Shown piece after piece: positions 33,938 through 43,153 of a DNA stretch of 48,151 nucleotides. Each line of letters starts with the position of its first letter. The stretch's first letter is position 1. The notes beneath the pieces were generated by a model. The model was not told the origin of the DNA. It ran no database searches and saw nothing but the letters and a program-made list of their open reading frames with translations. Origin of the DNA: Duganella margarita (lineage in GTDB: Bacteria; Pseudomonadota; Gammaproteobacteria; Burkholderiales; Burkholderiaceae_D); contig NZ_WWCS01000028.1 of assembly GCF_009857535.1 (NCBI RefSeq), positions 1 through 48,151 on the forward strand, read 5' to 3'. A program made the position numbers and the translations under genes.

Positions 33938-35647
33938 ATGCTAGCCCAACAAAAACAAGATATCACGGCCCTGTTCCAGGCCGCCCTCGCCCCGATCCTG
34001 GCCGGCACCGACGTCACCGCGAATGTCGTGCTGGAGCGTCCGCGCGATCCGTCGCACGGCGACGTCGCCTGCAACATCGCCATGCAACTGGCCAAGCAGC
34101 TGAAAATGAACCCGCGCGAGCTGGCCACCAAACTGGTCGACGCGCTGCTGGCCGATCCGGCCCGCCAGGGCCTGATCGACAGCGCCGACATCGCCGGCCC
34201 CGGCTTCATCAACCTGCGCGTCAGCGCCGCCGCCAAGCAGGCCGTGGTCAAGACCGTGCTGGCGCAAGGTGAGCAGTTTGGCGCCGCCCAGGCCGGCAGC
34301 GGCAAAAAAGTCATCATCGAATTCGTCTCCGCCAACCCGACCGGCCCGCTGCACGTGGGCCACGGCCGCCAGGCGGCGCTGGGCGACGCGCTGTCGTCGC
34401 TGTTCGTCTCGCAAGGCTACGATGTCACCCGCGAGTTCTACTACAACGACGCCGGCGTGCAGATCCAGACCCTGGCCAACTCGGTGCAGGCGCGCCTGCG
34501 CGGCCACAAGCCGGGCGACGCCGCCTGGCCGGAATCGGCTTACAACGGCGACTACATCGCCGACATCGCCGCCGACTTCCTGCTCAAGAAAACCGTCTCG
34601 GCCTCCGACGGCTCGCCAGCCACCGCCTCGGGCGACATCGACGACATCGAATCGATCCGCGCCTTCGCCGTGACCTACCTGCGCAATGAGCAGGACATCG
34701 ACCTGCAAGCCTTCGGCGTCAAGTTCGACAACTACTACCTGGAATCGTCGCTGTACGCCGACGGCAAAGTGGACGCCGCCGTCGAGATGCTCAACAACTC
34801 CGGCAAGACCTACGAAGAAGACGGCGCGCTGTGGCTGCGCACCGAAGACTACGGCGACGACAAGAACCGCGTGATGCGCAAGAAGGACGGCACCTACACC
34901 TACTTCGTGCCGGACGTGGCCTACCACATCGTCAAGTTCCAGCGCGGCTTTAACCAGGCCATCAACGTCCAGGGTTCCGACCACCACGGCACCATCGCCC
35001 GCGTGCGCGCCGGCCTGCAGGCAGTCAACCTGGGCATCCCGCAAGGCTTCCCGGACTACGTGCTGCACAAGATGGTCACCGTGATGAAGGGCGGCGAAGA
35101 GGTCAAGATCTCCAAGCGCGCCGGCTCCTACGTCACCGTGCGCGACCTGATCGAATGGTCGGGCGGCGGCGACATCACCAAGGGCCGCGACGCCGTGCGC
35201 TTCTTCCTGATTTCGCGCAAAGCCGACACCGAATTCGTGTTCGACGTCGACGTCGCGCTGAAGACTTCGGACGAGAATCCGGTCTACTACGTGCAGTACG
35301 CCCACGCGCGCATCTGCCGCATGCTGGAACAGTGGACCGGCAGCGAAGCCGAGCTGGCCAACGTCGACCTGTCGCCGCTGACCGCGCCGACCGAAGCGAC
35401 GCTGCTGGCGACGCTGGCCGCGTATCCGGAAACGCTGGCGCGCGCGCAGGCGGAACTGGGCCCGCACCAGATCGCGTTCTACCTGCGCGACCTGGCCGCC
35501 AACCTGCACAGCTTCTACTTCGCCGAGCGCGTGCTGGTCGACGACGAAGCGCTCAAGGCGGCGCGTATCGCGCTGATGGTCGCTACCCGCCAGGTGCTGC
35601 GCAACGGCCTGGCGCTGATCGGCGTCTCGGCTCCCAATAAAATGTAA
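33938..35647 (+). CDS. argS: Arginine-tRNA ligase
   Basis: Charges tRNA-Arg with arginine. The product is 569 residues, close to the usual length. The N-terminal Add-1 tRNA-binding domain (1-115) includes VVLERPRDPSHGDVACN. The Rossmann catalytic core has the HIGH-class motif PTGPLHVGHGRQA and FYYNDAGVQIQ. The KMSKS-equivalent VKISKRAG is present, and the anticodon-binding DALR domain carries NPVYYVQYAHARICRML. The ATG at 33938 is assigned, although no strong ribosome site is visible before it. The SPOR-protein gene follows 21 bp later, so argS probably leads a long plus-strand operon reaching to about 40 kb. Confidence 0.97.
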   Translation: MLAQQKQDITALFQAALAPILAGTDVTANVVLERPRDPSHGDVACNIAMQLAKQLKMNPRELATKLVDALLADPARQGLIDSADIAGPGFINLRVSAAAKQAVVKTVLAQGEQFGAAQAGSGKKVIIEFVSANPTGPLHVGHGRQAALGDALSSLFVSQGYDVTREFYYNDAGVQIQTLANSVQARLRGHKPGDAAWPESAYNGDYIADIAADFLLKKTVSASDGSPATASGDIDDIESIRAFAVTYLRNEQDIDLQAFGVKFDNYYLESSLYADGKVDAAVEMLNNSGKTYEEDGALWLRTEDYGDDKNRVMRKKDGTYTYFVPDVAYHIVKFQRGFNQAINVQGSDHHGTIARVRAGLQAVNLGIPQGFPDYVLHKMVTVMKGGEEVKISKRAGSYVTVRDLIEWSGGGDITKGRDAVRFFLISRKADTEFVFDVDVALKTSDENPVYYVQYAHARICRMLEQWTGSEAELANVDLSPLTAPTEATLLATLAAYPETLARAQAELGPHQIAFYLRDLAANLHSFYFAERVLVDDEALKAARIALMVATRQVLRNGLALIGVSAPNKM

Positions 35648-35668
35648 TTGCGAAGGACATCCCGCACA

Positions 35669-36358
35669 ATGAATTTCCGTTCCGGCTTCACGCCACGTTT
35701 GCAACAGCAGGGCAACACCTTCATCGGCATCGTCATTGGCCTGGTCATCGGCCTGAGTATCGCGGTGGTGGTGGCGCTCATGATCACCAAGGGCTCGACG
35801 CCGTTCACGGACAAAGGCCATCCAAGCAAAGCAACGGAACCGACTGCGGGACAAGTCGCAGATCCTAACAAGCCTATGTACGGCAACAAGGACGCGGCGC
35901 GCGAAGCGGCCAAGGACCTGGCCAAGGATCAGCAGCCGGCAGCGCCTGCCCAGGCGCCGGCGCCAGCCGCGCCGGCGCCGCATGCGGCCGACCAGCTGCA
36001 GGCGGTGGTCGACAAGATCCAGGGCACGCCGGCCAAACCGGCCGCGCCCAACGCCGCCAACGTCACGCCGCAGCCGGCCGCCAAAGCCGCTGCCGCAGCA
36101 GCCGACACTGGCGGTGACGACAAATTCATCTACTACCTGCAAGCCGGCGCCTTCCGCGAAGTAGCCGACGCCGAAAACACCCGCGCCAAACTGGCCCTGC
36201 TGGGTTTTGAAGCCAATATCTCGGACCGTTCCACCGACACCGGCGTGCTGCACCGCGTGCGCATCGGCCCTTACAACCAGGTCGAAGCGATGAACAAGGC
36301 ACGTAGCAAGCTGTCCGAAAGCGGCGTCGATGTCGCCGTTGTGCGTAACCAGAAATAA
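35669..36358 (+). CDS. SPOR-domain membrane protein (FtsN-like)
   Basis: A bitopic division-type protein of 229 residues. A cytoplasmic N-terminus of about 15 residues precedes one membrane helix (FIGIVIGLVIGLSIAVVVAL). A Pro/Ala-rich periplasmic linker (about 75-150) and a C-terminal SPOR domain follow (FIYYLQAGAFREVADAEN to HRVRIGPYNQVEAMNKA), which binds denuded glycan strands at the septum. The start is the ATG at 35669 (MNFRSGFTPR). The longer frame starts with TTG abutting the argS stop. This overall plan is that of FtsN-like proteins, and in betaproteobacteria it follows argS and precedes dsbA as seen here. Confidence 0.92.
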   Translation: MNFRSGFTPRLQQQGNTFIGIVIGLVIGLSIAVVVALMITKGSTPFTDKGHPSKATEPTAGQVADPNKPMYGNKDAAREAAKDLAKDQQPAAPAQAPAPAAPAPHAADQLQAVVDKIQGTPAKPAAPNAANVTPQPAAKAAAAAADTGGDDKFIYYLQAGAFREVADAENTRAKLALLGFEANISDRSTDTGVLHRVRIGPYNQVEAMNKARSKLSESGVDVAVVRNQK

Positions 36359-36369
36359 GAGGAGTAACA

Positions 36370-37035
36370 ATGCGATTCCTGAAGTTCGTCCTGACCGCAG
36401 TCACCCTGAGCGCCGTGGCGTTCACCGCCGCCGCTTCGCCCACCGATCCGAAACTCGGCGCCGAATACAAAGTGCTGCCCACGCCGCAGCCGGTGGACAC
36501 CGGCAAGAAAGTCGAAGTCATCGAATTCTTCGACTACGCCTGCCCGCACTGCGCCGGCTTTGACGCCCCGCTCAATGCCTGGGTAAAAAAACAGGGTGAT
36601 AACATCGTCTTCAAACGCGTCCACATCGGCCGCCAGGGCAGCGACCAGCCGCAGGAAAAAATGTTCTACACGCTGCAAGCCATGGGCGTGCTGACGCCGG
36701 AACTGCACACCAAGGCCTTCAACGAAATCCACGTCAACCACAATCGCCTGAACCGCGATGAGCAGGTCTTCGACTTCGTCGCCAAACAGGGCGTGGACAA
36801 GCAGAAGTTCATCGACACCTACCGCGGCTTCGGCGTGGCCGGCCACCTGCGCAAGGCGCTGTCGATGATGGACGCCTACAACGTCGAGTTCTGGCCCTAT
36901 CTGGTGGTGGACGGCAAATACATCACCGCGCCGTCGATGGCCGACGCCAACGCCAACAGCGAAGAACAGCTGAACCAGGCCGCAACGCAAGTGCTGGACG
37001 TGCTGGTCGCCAAAGCCAAAGCAGAGAAGAAGTAA
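36370..37035 (+). CDS. dsbA: Thiol:disulfide interchange protein DsbA
   Basis: Periplasmic oxidase that introduces disulfide bonds. A signal peptide (MRFLKFVLTAVTLSAVAFTA, cleavage near AAAS) precedes the thioredoxin fold. The active site is CPHC (Cys58-Cys61) in FFDYACPHCAGF. The cis-Pro block is NVEFWPYLVVDG, with Trp before Pro where many DsbA proteins have Val or Thr. That position tunes reactivity, so the redox behaviour may differ. The length of 221 is normal. It lies 11 bp after the SPOR gene and 2 bp before the dehydrogenase gene. Confidence 0.95.
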   Translation: MRFLKFVLTAVTLSAVAFTAAASPTDPKLGAEYKVLPTPQPVDTGKKVEVIEFFDYACPHCAGFDAPLNAWVKKQGDNIVFKRVHIGRQGSDQPQEKMFYTLQAMGVLTPELHTKAFNEIHVNHNRLNRDEQVFDFVAKQGVDKQKFIDTYRGFGVAGHLRKALSMMDAYNVEFWPYLVVDGKYITAPSMADANANSEEQLNQAATQVLDVLVAKAKAEKK

Positions 37036-37037
37036 GC

Positions 37038-37823
37038 ATGACGCCTTTGCGCGTCTTCATCACCGGCGCGTCCAGCGGCCTTGGTGCCGCGCTGGCCCGC
37101 CAGTACGCAGCGCAAGGCGCCACCCTGGGCCTGCTGGCCCGGCGTGGCGACAGCCTCGCCGCCTTGATCGCCTCCCTCCCCCATGCAGAACGCCACCGCG
37201 CCTACGCGGTGGATGTGCGCGACCACGCCGCCATTAACGACGCCGCACAGGCCTTCCTCACGCACGCCGGCGGCGTCGACGTGGTGATCGCCAACGCCGG
37301 CATCTCGGTCGGCACGCTGACCGAATATGCAGAGGACATCGCAGTCTTCGCCGACATCATCGCCACCAACGTGGTGGCCACCGCCGCCACCTTCGCGCCG
37401 TTCATCGCCGCCATGCGCGCACAAGGTGCACAAGGCAGGCCTGGCCGGCTGGTGGGCATCGGCAGCGTGGCCGGCATACGCGGCCTGCCCGGCGCCGAAG
37501 CGTACAGCGCCTCCAAGGCCGCCGTCATCAGCTACTGCGAATCGCTGCGGCTGGAGATGAAACCGCACGGCATCCGCGTGGTCACCCTCTGCCCCGGCTA
37601 CATCGACACGCCGATGACGCAGGTGAATCCGTATCCGATGCCGTTCCTGATGGCGCCAGAAAAATTCGCCGCGCGCGCTGCGCAGGTCATCGCCGCCGGC
37701 GACAGCTACGCCGTGATCCCGTGGCAGATGAGCGTGGTCGCCAAAGTGCTGCGCATGCTGCCGAACGCGGTCTACGACTGGGCCTTCAGCAAGGCGCCGC
37801 ACAAACCCCGCAAAACATCATGA
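37038..37823 (+). CDS. Short-chain dehydrogenase/reductase
   Basis: A classical SDR oxidoreductase of 261 residues. The NAD(P)-binding motif is ITGASSGLGAALARQYA near the N-terminus. IANAGIS follows, and the catalytic Ser...Tyr-x-x-x-Lys is present as GSVAG and AYSASKAAV. Substrate specificity cannot be read from the sequence. The C-terminal part after residue 190 (TPMTQVNPYPMPFLMAPEKF) is like SDRs acting on fatty or lipid substrates, but this is a loose impression. It overlaps birA by four bases (ATGA) and is in a tight operon with dsbA. Confidence 0.93.
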   Translation: MTPLRVFITGASSGLGAALARQYAAQGATLGLLARRGDSLAALIASLPHAERHRAYAVDVRDHAAINDAAQAFLTHAGGVDVVIANAGISVGTLTEYAEDIAVFADIIATNVVATAATFAPFIAAMRAQGAQGRPGRLVGIGSVAGIRGLPGAEAYSASKAAVISYCESLRLEMKPHGIRVVTLCPGYIDTPMTQVNPYPMPFLMAPEKFAARAAQVIAAGDSYAVIPWQMSVVAKVLRMLPNAVYDWAFSKAPHKPRKTS

Positions 37824-38623
37824 ACAATTTGTCCGCCGCCGCCATCAGCGCGCATTGCGCCACCTCCGCCACCCACGTGGCGATCGAAGTGGTGGCCGAA
37901 ACCGGCTCCACCAACGCCGACCTGCTGGCGCGTATCGATACGCTACCAGGCCCGCTGCTGCGCATCGCCGAAAACCAGACCGCAGGCCGTGGCCGCGCCG
38001 GCCGTTCGTGGCTGTCCAAACCCGGCGCCGCGCTGATGTTTTCGCTGGCCTGGCCGTTCAAAGGGCCATTGCACAAGATGTCCGGCCTGCCGATGGCAGT
38101 CGGCGTGGCGCTGGCCGAAACCATCGCCTCGCTCGGCGTGCAGGTACAAATCAAATGGCCTAACGACCTGCTGCGCGACGGCGCCAAGCTGGCCGGCATC
38201 CTGGTCGAAACGCAGAAGACCGATGACGCCATCTGGGCCGTCATCGGCTGTGGCATCAACCTGCTGATGCCGGACGAACTGGAAGCGCAGATCGGCCGCG
38301 AAGTGGCCAGCGCGCCATGGCTGGCGCAGATGGACCGCAACCAGTTGATGTCCGCCCTGCTAAGCCGCCTGGCCGCCGTGCTGGCGGAATTCGACGACAC
38401 CGGATTTGCTCCCTTCGTCGACCGCTGGAACGCGCTGCACGCGTGGCAGGGCAAGGAGGTGGTCCTGCTGGACAACGGCGCCGTGCTGCAACAAGGCCGC
38501 GCCGCCGGCGTCGACGACATCGGCCGCCTGCTGCTGGACACCGATGCCGGCCGCGTAGAAATCCTGTCCGGCGATGTCTCGCTGCGCTTGATCGGAACTC
38601 AACTAAGCGGAGTACAACCATGA
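37820..38623 (+). CDS. birA: Biotin-[acetyl-CoA-carboxylase] ligase
   Basis: Activates biotin to biotinyl-AMP and attaches it to the biotin carboxyl carrier protein. The 267 residues contain TGSTNADLL, the adenylate-binding AGRGRAGRSW (55-64), IKWPNDLL with the catalytic Lys, and the C-terminal SH3-like domain (GKEVVLLDNGAVLQQGRAAG). The N-terminal winged helix of the repressor-type BirA is absent, so it is a class I ligase without transcriptional repressor function. The ATG at 37820 overlaps the SDR stop, and the longer frame is rejected. Its own stop overlaps the coaX start (ATGA), so birA and coaX are coupled. Confidence 0.96.
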   Translation: MNNLSAAAISAHCATSATHVAIEVVAETGSTNADLLARIDTLPGPLLRIAENQTAGRGRAGRSWLSKPGAALMFSLAWPFKGPLHKMSGLPMAVGVALAETIASLGVQVQIKWPNDLLRDGAKLAGILVETQKTDDAIWAVIGCGINLLMPDELEAQIGREVASAPWLAQMDRNQLMSALLSRLAAVLAEFDDTGFAPFVDRWNALHAWQGKEVVLLDNGAVLQQGRAAGVDDIGRLLLDTDAGRVEILSGDVSLRLIGTQLSGVQP

Positions 38624-39372
38624 TGTTATTGATCGACGCCGGCAACACCCGCGTCAAATGGGCACTGGCCGATGCCGGCGCAGAACTGGGCGCGTGGATC
38701 ACCCACGGCGCCGCCACCCATGCCGACATGCCGCTGCTGGAGCTGGCGTGGTGCGAAGCCGCCGCCACCTATGGCGTCAGCCGCATCCTGATCGCCAACG
38801 TCGCCGGCAACGCCCTGCGCGTGCAGGTGGAATATGTGCTGCAACGCTGCCTGCCGGACGTGCAGCCGGAATGGTTTGAATCGCTGCCGGCGCTGGCCGG
38901 CATCACCAACGGCTACCGCAATCCGGCGCAACTGGGCTGCGACCGTTTCGCCGCCGCCATTGCCGGCCACCGCCTGGCGCCGGGCGTGCCGGTCATCGTG
39001 GTCAACTGCGGCACCGCCACCACCATCGACGCCGTCACGGCGGACGGGGTGTTCCTGGGCGGGATGATCCTGCCGGGCCTGGGTCTGATGGCCAGCGCGC
39101 TGGCGCGCAACACCGCGCAGTTGCCGCAGATTGCACAAGACGGTAAGCTGCCGGAGGGATTCGCCGACAATACCGACGACGCCATCCTGAGCGGCATCCT
39201 GGCCGCGCAGAGCGGCGCCATCGAACATGCCTGCGCTGCGCATCAGGCAGCGGAGTGCATCATCTCCGGCGGCGCGGCGCCCTACATTGCGCCAATGCTG
39301 AAAGTACCGTACCGTATCGTCGAAAACATTGTGCTGATTGGCTTGCATGCCACCACCGGCAGCGCTGAATAA
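38620..39372 (+). CDS. coaX: Type III pantothenate kinase
   Basis: First step of coenzyme A synthesis: phosphorylation of pantothenate, by the type that is not inhibited by CoA. The product is 250 residues. Family motifs are LLIDAGNTRVKWAL at the N-terminus, PAQLGCDRFAAAIAG with the catalytic Asp, VNCGTATTIDAV, and SGGAAPYIAPML near the C-terminus. The start ATG at 38620 sits in ATGATG and overlaps the birA stop. The birA-coaX pairing is common in Burkholderiales. The next gene starts 10 bp later. Confidence 0.96.
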   Translation: MMLLIDAGNTRVKWALADAGAELGAWITHGAATHADMPLLELAWCEAAATYGVSRILIANVAGNALRVQVEYVLQRCLPDVQPEWFESLPALAGITNGYRNPAQLGCDRFAAAIAGHRLAPGVPVIVVNCGTATTIDAVTADGVFLGGMILPGLGLMASALARNTAQLPQIAQDGKLPEGFADNTDDAILSGILAAQSGAIEHACAAHQAAECIISGGAAPYIAPMLKVPYRIVENIVLIGLHATTGSAE

Positions 39373-39382
39373 GGAACGTCCT

Positions 39383-40069
39383 GTGCTGAAGTTTATTTTC
39401 TGGTCCCTGCTTGCCGTGAACGCAGCGCTGTTTGCGTATGGACGCGGCTATCTGGGCCACTTCAGCGGCAACGAGCATGAACCGGAGCGCCTGCTCAATC
39501 AGCTCAACGCCAGCAAGCTGGCCATCATCTCGGCCGACCAGGCCAACAAGGCCGCCGCCAGCACCGCCGCCGCGCTGAACGACGCCAAACCGGTGCCGCC
39601 GCCAGTGCAGGCTTGCGTGGAAATCGCCAGCTTCGTGCTGGCCGACGCGCGCCGTTTCGAAACCCAACTCGCCGCGCTGGATCTTGGCGACCGCCAGTCG
39701 CGCCACAACTTGCCGGGCACCGAAATATCGAGCTATATCGTTTATATTCCATCGCAGGGCAGCAAGGAAGGCGCCGACAAGAAAGCCGGCGAACTGCGCG
39801 CACTAGGCGTGACGAACTACTTCATCATCTCCGACAATTCGCCGCTGCGCTGGGGGATTTCGCTGGGCGTGTTCAAGACCGATAACGCGGCGCAGAACCA
39901 GCTGGCTGCGCTGATGAAGCAAGGCGTGCGCACCGCCCGCGTGGCGCCCCGCATGAGCGGCAGCAAGCTGCTGGCCTTCCAGTTCCGCGACGTGGATGCG
40001 GACCTGAAAGCCAAACTGGAAAAAATCCGCGCCGGCTTCCCGAACGCGGAAGTCCACAGCTGCAAATAG
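39383..40069 (+). CDS. SPOR-domain membrane protein
   Basis: A 228-residue protein starting with a GTG at 39383 (VLKFIFWSLLAVNAALFAYG), preceded by AAGGAAC. One N-terminal membrane helix or uncleaved signal anchor lies at 2-18. The middle is Ala-rich and the C-terminal half is SPOR-like (ISSYIVYIPSQGSKEGADKK to RWGISLGVFKTDNAAQNQL). It has no catalytic domain. It is the last gene of the argS-to-coaX plus-strand run and is convergent with rlpA, with 14 bp between stops. Binding to septal peptidoglycan is likely from the SPOR domain. Confidence 0.88.
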   Translation: MLKFIFWSLLAVNAALFAYGRGYLGHFSGNEHEPERLLNQLNASKLAIISADQANKAAASTAAALNDAKPVPPPVQACVEIASFVLADARRFETQLAALDLGDRQSRHNLPGTEISSYIVYIPSQGSKEGADKKAGELRALGVTNYFIISDNSPLRWGISLGVFKTDNAAQNQLAALMKQGVRTARVAPRMSGSKLLAFQFRDVDADLKAKLEKIRAGFPNAEVHSCK

Positions 40070-40083
40070 ATCAGTGCTGCGGG

Positions 40084-41250
40084 TTATCGCTGAACCACGA
40101 TAGGCTTGATGCCCAGTGACGGCGGCAGCCCTTGCGCCGCCTGCAGCGCTTCCTGGCGCGTCGCGAACGGACCGCCGTACAGGCGATACACCGATCCACT
40201 CTGCACCACGTCCAGTCCACTCAATTTTCCGGACAGCTTGCCGCGTATGACTTCAGCATTTTCCGCACGCGAGTAAGCGCCCAGCTGCAAGTAGAAACCG
40301 CCCGCCACCGCTGGTGTATTTGACGTACCTGGCGTCGCATCGGCATTCGGCGCACGCTCGGCCAGCATCAGCGACTCGATGTCTTTCGGCGCCGCGCTCA
40401 CCGGCACCGGCGAGCCGCCCGGCGCGGACGGCGTCAGCACCAGCGGCGTATCGACCATCTTGGCGGTGACGACCGGCGTCGGCGCCACCGGCGCGGACGG
40501 TTGCTGCGCAGATGGCAGCGACGTCTTGGCCGTTGGCGTCAGGCGCGGCTTGGTGCTGCCGCCCAAGCCTTCCCGCGTGGCCAGTATGCGGTCGATTTCT
40601 TCCGGCAGGATGCGCTCGATTTTCAGCTCATGACTGCCCTTGCCCAGCAAGCCCAGTTTCAGCGCCGCCGTGTACGATACGTCGATGGCGCGGCTGGCAT
40701 GGAACGGCCCACGATCGTTAATTCGCACAATCACCGCCGCGCCGCTGACCATATTGGTCAGTCGCGCGTACGACGGAATCGGCAACGTCGGATGCGCAGC
40801 CGTCATCTTGTACATATCGTACAGCTCACCGGACGAGGTGCGCTGGCCATGGAATTTTTTACCGTACCAGCTGCCGATGCCCACCTGCGTGTATGGCTGA
40901 TCGTCAGTGATCGGCGTATAGGTCTTGCCAAAGACGACGTAAGGACGATTGGAACGCGGCAGCAACGGATCGTTGCGGACATCGGCATCCGGCGTATCCA
41001 TCAGATTGGGCGGCGGCGATTCACCGGGACCGTCGTCCTGATAGTAGCCGCCGCGTCCCGAATTCGCCGGCGGCAGCACCGGCAGCGTCGGGTCGGGCTT
41101 GGTGGTGGACGGCGCCTTGATCACCGGGCCTTGCGACTGCACCGGGCGTGGTGTGCGCTCGGTCGCCACCGGCGCCGTGCCGCAGCCGACCAGCACCAGC
41201 GCCGACGTCATGGCCGTCAGATGCAGGAGATGGTTACGTTGCAGGCGCAT
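40084..41250 (-). CDS. rlpA: RlpA-type septal ring lytic transglycosylase, lipoprotein
   Basis: An outer-membrane lipoprotein of 388 residues that cleaves denuded glycan strands. The start is the ATG at 41250 (MRLQRNHLLHLTAMTSALVL). The lipobox is LVGC. A Pro-rich linker is followed by the double-psi beta-barrel RlpA domain (QVGIGSWYGKKFHGQRTSSG, then RINDRGPFHASRAIDVSY with the catalytic Asp). A second Pro/Ala linker and a C-terminal SPOR domain (GFYLQLGAYSRAENAEVIRG) complete it. The longer frame upstream reads the mrdA gene in a wrong frame. It overlaps mrdA copy 1 by 17 bp and ends the cell-shape operon. Confidence 0.95.
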   Translation of the reverse strand: MRLQRNHLLHLTAMTSALVLVGCGTAPVATERTPRPVQSQGPVIKAPSTTKPDPTLPVLPPANSGRGGYYQDDGPGESPPPNLMDTPDADVRNDPLLPRSNRPYVVFGKTYTPITDDQPYTQVGIGSWYGKKFHGQRTSSGELYDMYKMTAAHPTLPIPSYARLTNMVSGAAVIVRINDRGPFHASRAIDVSYTAALKLGLLGKGSHELKIERILPEEIDRILATREGLGGSTKPRLTPTAKTSLPSAQQPSAPVAPTPVVTAKMVDTPLVLTPSAPGGSPVPVSAAPKDIESLMLAERAPNADATPGTSNTPAVAGGFYLQLGAYSRAENAEVIRGKLSGKLSGLDVVQSGSVYRLYGGPFATRQEALQAAQGLPPSLGIKPIVVQR

Positions 41251-43153
41251 CGCCGTTCTCCGTATCTTGTTTTTCCACTTTGCTCTTGTCCTTCTCCGCC
41301 GGGCGTTTGCCCAGCAGGTAATAATCCAGCGCTTTGCGCGCGATTGGCGCGGCGGCTTCGCCACCATGCCCCGCGTTTTCCACCACCATGGCCAGCACGA
41401 TGCGCGGCTTGTCCACCGGCGCAAAAGCGGTAAACAGCGCATTGTCGCGCAGGCGTTCGGCCAGTCTGGCGGCGTTGTACTTCTCGCCTTTTTTAATCGT
41501 GATGACCTGCGCGGTGCCGGTCTTGCCGCCCACCGTGTAACCGGCGTTGGCAAACACGCGGTACGCCGTGCCACCCGGCTCGCTGGTCACACCCACCATC
41601 GCGTTCTTGATAAAGTCGATGTTCTCCTGCTTGAGCGGGATGCGATAGCTTTGCTGCGCCACCGTCAGCTTGCGCGCGTGGGTCGTGCTGTCTTCCACGA
41701 TCTTCACCAGGTGCGGCTTCATCACCACCCCGTTGTTTGCCAGATTGGCCACAGCGTGCGCGATCTGTAACGGCGTGTAGGCATTCAGGCCCGAACCATT
41801 GCTGACCGAGATAGTATCACCACCCACCCAGCGTCCCGCCGCACCTTTGAAGCGCCTGGCCTTCCACTCCGGCGACGGCAGCGCGCCGGTCTTTTCGTTA
41901 TCGAGGTCGATGCCGGTCTGCTGGCCAAAGCCAAACGGCTGCATGAAGTCGTGAATCGCGTTGATACCCATGTCGTGACCGAGCGAATAGTAGTAGGTAT
42001 TGCAGGAGACGATGATGGACTTGCGCATGTCGACCGAGCCATGCCCGCCCGCCACGTCGTCATTGAAGCGGTGCCCGCCCAGCATGAAGTAGCCGGGATC
42101 ATAGGTCACCTGCGACGGCGTGCGCTTGCCCAGTTCCAGCGCTGCCAGCGCCATGAAGGGCTTGAAGGTGGAACCCGGCGCGTAGGTGCCGGACAGCGGC
42201 CGGTTGACCATCGGCTTGTCCGCCGAGGTATTCAGCTCGTCCCAGCTTTGCGTGTCGACGCCGTCAACGAACAGGTTGGGATCGTAGCCGGGCCGCGAAA
42301 CGAAGGCCAGCACGTCGCCTGTCTCCGGCTCAATCGCCACCAGCGCGCCGCGCCGGTCGCCAAAGGCTTCCTCCACGATTTTTTGCAGCTCGATGTCGAT
42401 CGACAGTATCAGGTTGCTGCCCGCCTTGGCCGGTGTGCGCGACAAGGTCCGCACGGCGCGGCCGCCGGAAGTCTTCTCCACTTCCTCGAAACCAGCCTGG
42501 CCATGCAGCAGCTTCTCGTAGCTCTTCTCCAGACCTTCCTTGCCGATATGATCGGTGCCGCGATAGTTGGCGGCATCGTCGCTGTCGTCCAGCGCATCGG
42601 CTTCAGCGCGGCTTACGCGGCCCATGTAGCCGATGACGTGCGAGGCGCTTTCGCCCAGCGGATACTGGCGGAACAGGCGCGCCTGCACTTCCACGCCGGG
42701 AAAGCGGAAGTGCTGTGCGCTGAAGCGGGCTACTTCGTCGTCGGTGAGATGGGTGCGCAGCGGCACGCTCTCGAAACCTTTGGAGTCGTCCAGCAGCTTC
42801 TTGAAGCGGCGGCGGTCCTTGACCTCCACCGTCACCAGCTTGGACAGCTCGGCGATGGTGTCATCCAGCGGCGCCTCCAGCTTGGACGGCGTGATCTCCA
42901 GCGTGTAGGCCGAGTAATTGCGCGCCAGGACTACGCCGTTGCGGTCCAAAATCAGGCCGCGATTCGGCACCACCGGCAGCAGCGAAATACGGTTCTCTTC
43001 CGCCTTCACGGCGAAATCATTGTGCTTGACGATCTGCAGCCAGACGAAGCGCGCCAGCAATAGCACGAAGCACAGGAATACCAGTCCGCCCAGCGCCGTC
43101 ACACGCAGACGGAATTCGCGCATCTCGACTTCGGTGTCTTTGAATTCGGTCAT
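41234..43153 (-). CDS. mrdA: Penicillin-binding protein 2, copy 1
   Basis: Elongation-specific transpeptidase partner of RodA. The product is 639 residues. One N-terminal membrane helix (about 18-42) precedes the pedestal domain (45-240). The transpeptidase domain has the SxxK serine Ser328 (PGSTFKP), SCN at 383-385, and KTGTA at 544-548. All three catalytic motifs are present, so the enzyme should be active. It aligns without gaps over at least 550 residues with copy 2 at 45426-47474 but with many substitutions, so this is not a very recent copy. The C-terminal tail is short (KVEKQDTENGDAPAT). The ATG at 43153 overlaps the rodA copy 1 stop (ATGA), and the longer frame is rejected. Confidence 0.96.
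   Translation of the reverse strand: MTEFKDTEVEMREFRLRVTALGGLVFLCFVLLLARFVWLQIVKHNDFAVKAEENRISLLPVVPNRGLILDRNGVVLARNYSAYTLEITPSKLEAPLDDTIAELSKLVTVEVKDRRRFKKLLDDSKGFESVPLRTHLTDDEVARFSAQHFRFPGVEVQARLFRQYPLGESASHVIGYMGRVSRAEADALDDSDDAANYRGTDHIGKEGLEKSYEKLLHGQAGFEEVEKTSGGRAVRTLSRTPAKAGSNLILSIDIELQKIVEEAFGDRRGALVAIEPETGDVLAFVSRPGYDPNLFVDGVDTQSWDELNTSADKPMVNRPLSGTYAPGSTFKPFMALAALELGKRTPSQVTYDPGYFMLGGHRFNDDVAGGHGSVDMRKSIIVSCNTYYYSLGHDMGINAIHDFMQPFGFGQQTGIDLDNEKTGALPSPEWKARRFKGAAGRWVGGDTISVSNGSGLNAYTPLQIAHAVANLANNGVVMKPHLVKIVEDSTTHARKLTVAQQSYRIPLKQENIDFIKNAMVGVTSEPGGTAYRVFANAGYTVGGKTGTAQVITIKKGEKYNAARLAERLRDNALFTAFAPVDKPRIVLAMVVENAGHGGEAAAPIARKALDYYLLGKRPAEKDKSKVEKQDTENGDAPAT

Noticed and set aside
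33941..36370. Open frame of 809 codons opposite argS and the SPOR gene
   Set aside because: It runs across two real genes on the other strand and has no recognisable domain, so it is a GC-bias artefact.
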